A model generated the notes under the pieces. It had not been told where the DNA came from. It saw only the letters and a list, made by a program, of their open reading frames with translations, and made no database searches. A stretch of 6,087 nt of DNA from an uncultured Clostridia bacterium (GTDB lineage Bacteria; Bacillota; Clostridia; Oscillospirales; Ruminococcaceae). The position numbers were made by a program, and so were the translations under genes. Of the stretch, positions 5,813-6,087 are shown in pieces (position 1 is the first letter of the stretch; every line of letters begins with the position of its first letter). The stretch lies in the NCBI GenBank assembly GCA_947625455.1, contig CANQOJ010000137.1:1-6087 (forward strand), in the 5' to 3' direction.

Positions 5813-5893
5813 CTTGGTCGAGCCAAAAGAAAACGTCCCAAACCAACGCTTGAGACGTTATCGCTGCCGGTCGCACCGGCTGTGAAACGCTGA
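5786..5893 (+). CDS. Possible 35-residue basic peptide opened by the repeat (doubtful)
   Basis: The ATG of repeat copy 2 opens a 35-codon frame starting MSNLYKKDF and continuing as a Lys/Arg/Pro-rich segment (GRAKRKRPKP, residues 11-20), ending AVKR before TGA. A run of six G ends 5 bases before the ATG and could act as a weak ribosome site, but it is buried in the arm of the 17-bp hairpin. The frame overlaps several stem-loops and is on the opposite strand to all well-supported genes. It may be only a by-product of a repeat sequence. I do not recognise the peptide. Confidence 0.25.
   Translation: MSNLYKKDFLGRAKRKRPKPTLETLSLPVAPAVKR
5809..5833. repeat. Hairpin with two-base bulge
   Basis: TTTTCTT and GG (5809-5817) pair with CC and AAGAAAA (5823-5824, 5827-5833), leaving AA at 5825-5826 as a bulge and TCGAG as loop. 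It follows directly from repeat copy 2. Confidence 0.5.
5866..5880. repeat. GC-rich hairpin with CGC loop
   Basis: GCCGGT pairs perfectly with ACCGGC around the loop CGC. It is flanked by a weaker 6-bp pairing of AACGTC (5832-5837) with GACGTT (5854-5859). Confidence 0.6.
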
Positions 5894-5916
5894 CAAAAAA
5901 GATTTTTTCTTTCACA
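5881..5916. repeat. Inverted repeat around the third partial repeat copy
   Basis: TGTGAAA (5881-5887) is complementary to TTTCACA (5910-5916). Between them lies the partial repeat copy 3 (5893-5906), whose A6-GA-T6 core is itself self-complementary. Confidence 0.5.
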
Positions 5917-5942
5917 CAAACAAAGACGCCCCTGCTTCTTAT

Positions 5943-6087
5943 TTATATTATAATATATTGCCATATGGATGTCAAGACCTTTCTTGACTGCCTAATGAAG
6001 TTCACCTGCTGACGTTTTATTTGAACTCCATCAGACAACTCAATATATATTGGTTTCACATCCCCATAGACATTCCCATATCTTCGG
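5943..6087 (-). CDS. Possible 3' end of an unrecognised gene, cut by the window edge
   Basis: From the window edge one minus-strand frame stays open for 47 full codons to a TAA at 5945-5943, while the other two minus-strand frames stop within 16 codons. The residues are a plausible soluble mix, for example GDVKPIYIELSDG (residues 9-21 of the fragment) and IKRQQVNFIRQSRK (23-36). I do not recognise the family. Two plus-strand frames are also open to the edge over most of this stretch, so coding is not certain. If real, the consensus promoter at 5947-5975 lies inside its last codons. Confidence 0.35.
   Translation of the reverse strand, partial: RRYGNVYGDVKPIYIELSDGVQIKRQQVNFIRQSRKVLTSIWQYIII
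5947..5975 (-). promoter_or_regulatory. Perfect sigma-A consensus promoter reading into the repeat region
   Basis: On the minus strand TTGACA (5975-5970), a 17-base spacer and TATAAT (5952-5947) match the housekeeping consensus at all twelve positions. Transcription would start near 5940 and run through the hairpins and heptad tracts toward the response regulator. An inverted repeat GTCAAG-N6-CTTGAC (5971-5988) covers the -35 and could be an operator. Confidence 0.65.

Larger units (their letters stand above)
5304..5942. other. Repeat-rich intergenic region upstream of the operon
   Basis: About 640 bases with no well-supported protein gene. The left part (5304-5463) holds the operon's promoters and operator. 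The remainder (about 5486-5916) is a chain of short tandem repeats, inverted repeats and dispersed direct repeats, described one by one below. The only coding candidate is a weak 35-codon frame at 5786-5893. I see no tRNA, CRISPR array, known riboswitch or transposase here. Confidence 0.8.

Overview
The window looks like a piece of a Bacillota (Firmicutes) genome, most likely a gut Clostridia of the Ruminococcus/Oscillospiraceae kind. This is an inference from strong AGGAGG-type ribosome sites, lipobox signal peptides, a moderately AT-rich base composition, A/T-rich sigma-A-like promoters and the gene style. No single marker fixes the species. Every well-supported gene is on the minus strand, so transcription runs from high to low coordinates.

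Reading in that direction, the right-hand end (6087-5943) may hold the 3' end of an unrecognised gene. Next comes a gene-poor, repeat-rich stretch of about 640 bases (5942-5304). It has two 7-bp tandem repeat tracts, a repeated 27-28 bp motif, several hairpins including a 17-bp stem with an AAA loop, and a perfect consensus promoter (TTGACA-17-TATAAT, 5947-5975) pointing toward the operon. Then come an OmpR-type response regulator (5303-4626) and its overlapping membrane sensor kinase (4638-3430). A short intergenic region (3429-3321) carries an operator, a promoter and an intrinsic terminator. It is followed by two paralogous lipoproteins (3320-2007 and 1970-645) and the start of an ABC transporter ATPase (635 to beyond base 1). 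A permease gene would be expected just outside the window.

The clearest regulatory signal is a 24-bp element found twice, matching at 21 of 24 positions. It contains the direct repeat TCGTTA-N5-TCGTTA (11-bp period). It lies upstream of both the response regulator gene and the first lipoprotein gene, exactly 11 bases before a -10 hexamer in both places. The simple model is that the regulator binds there, autoregulates its own operon and activates the lipoprotein-ABC operon. The sensor kinase would detect an envelope signal, and the lipoproteins and transporter would be the response or part of the detection. The ligand is unknown. The lipoproteins share a Cys-x4-Cys-x-His-x4/5-Cys motif that may bind a metal or form disulfides.

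The most unusual points are the twin operators, a promoter that starts inside the 5' arm of a terminator hairpin, the duplicated Cys/His lipoproteins, and the modular repeat region upstream of the operon, where one repeat copy opens a 35-codon reading frame.
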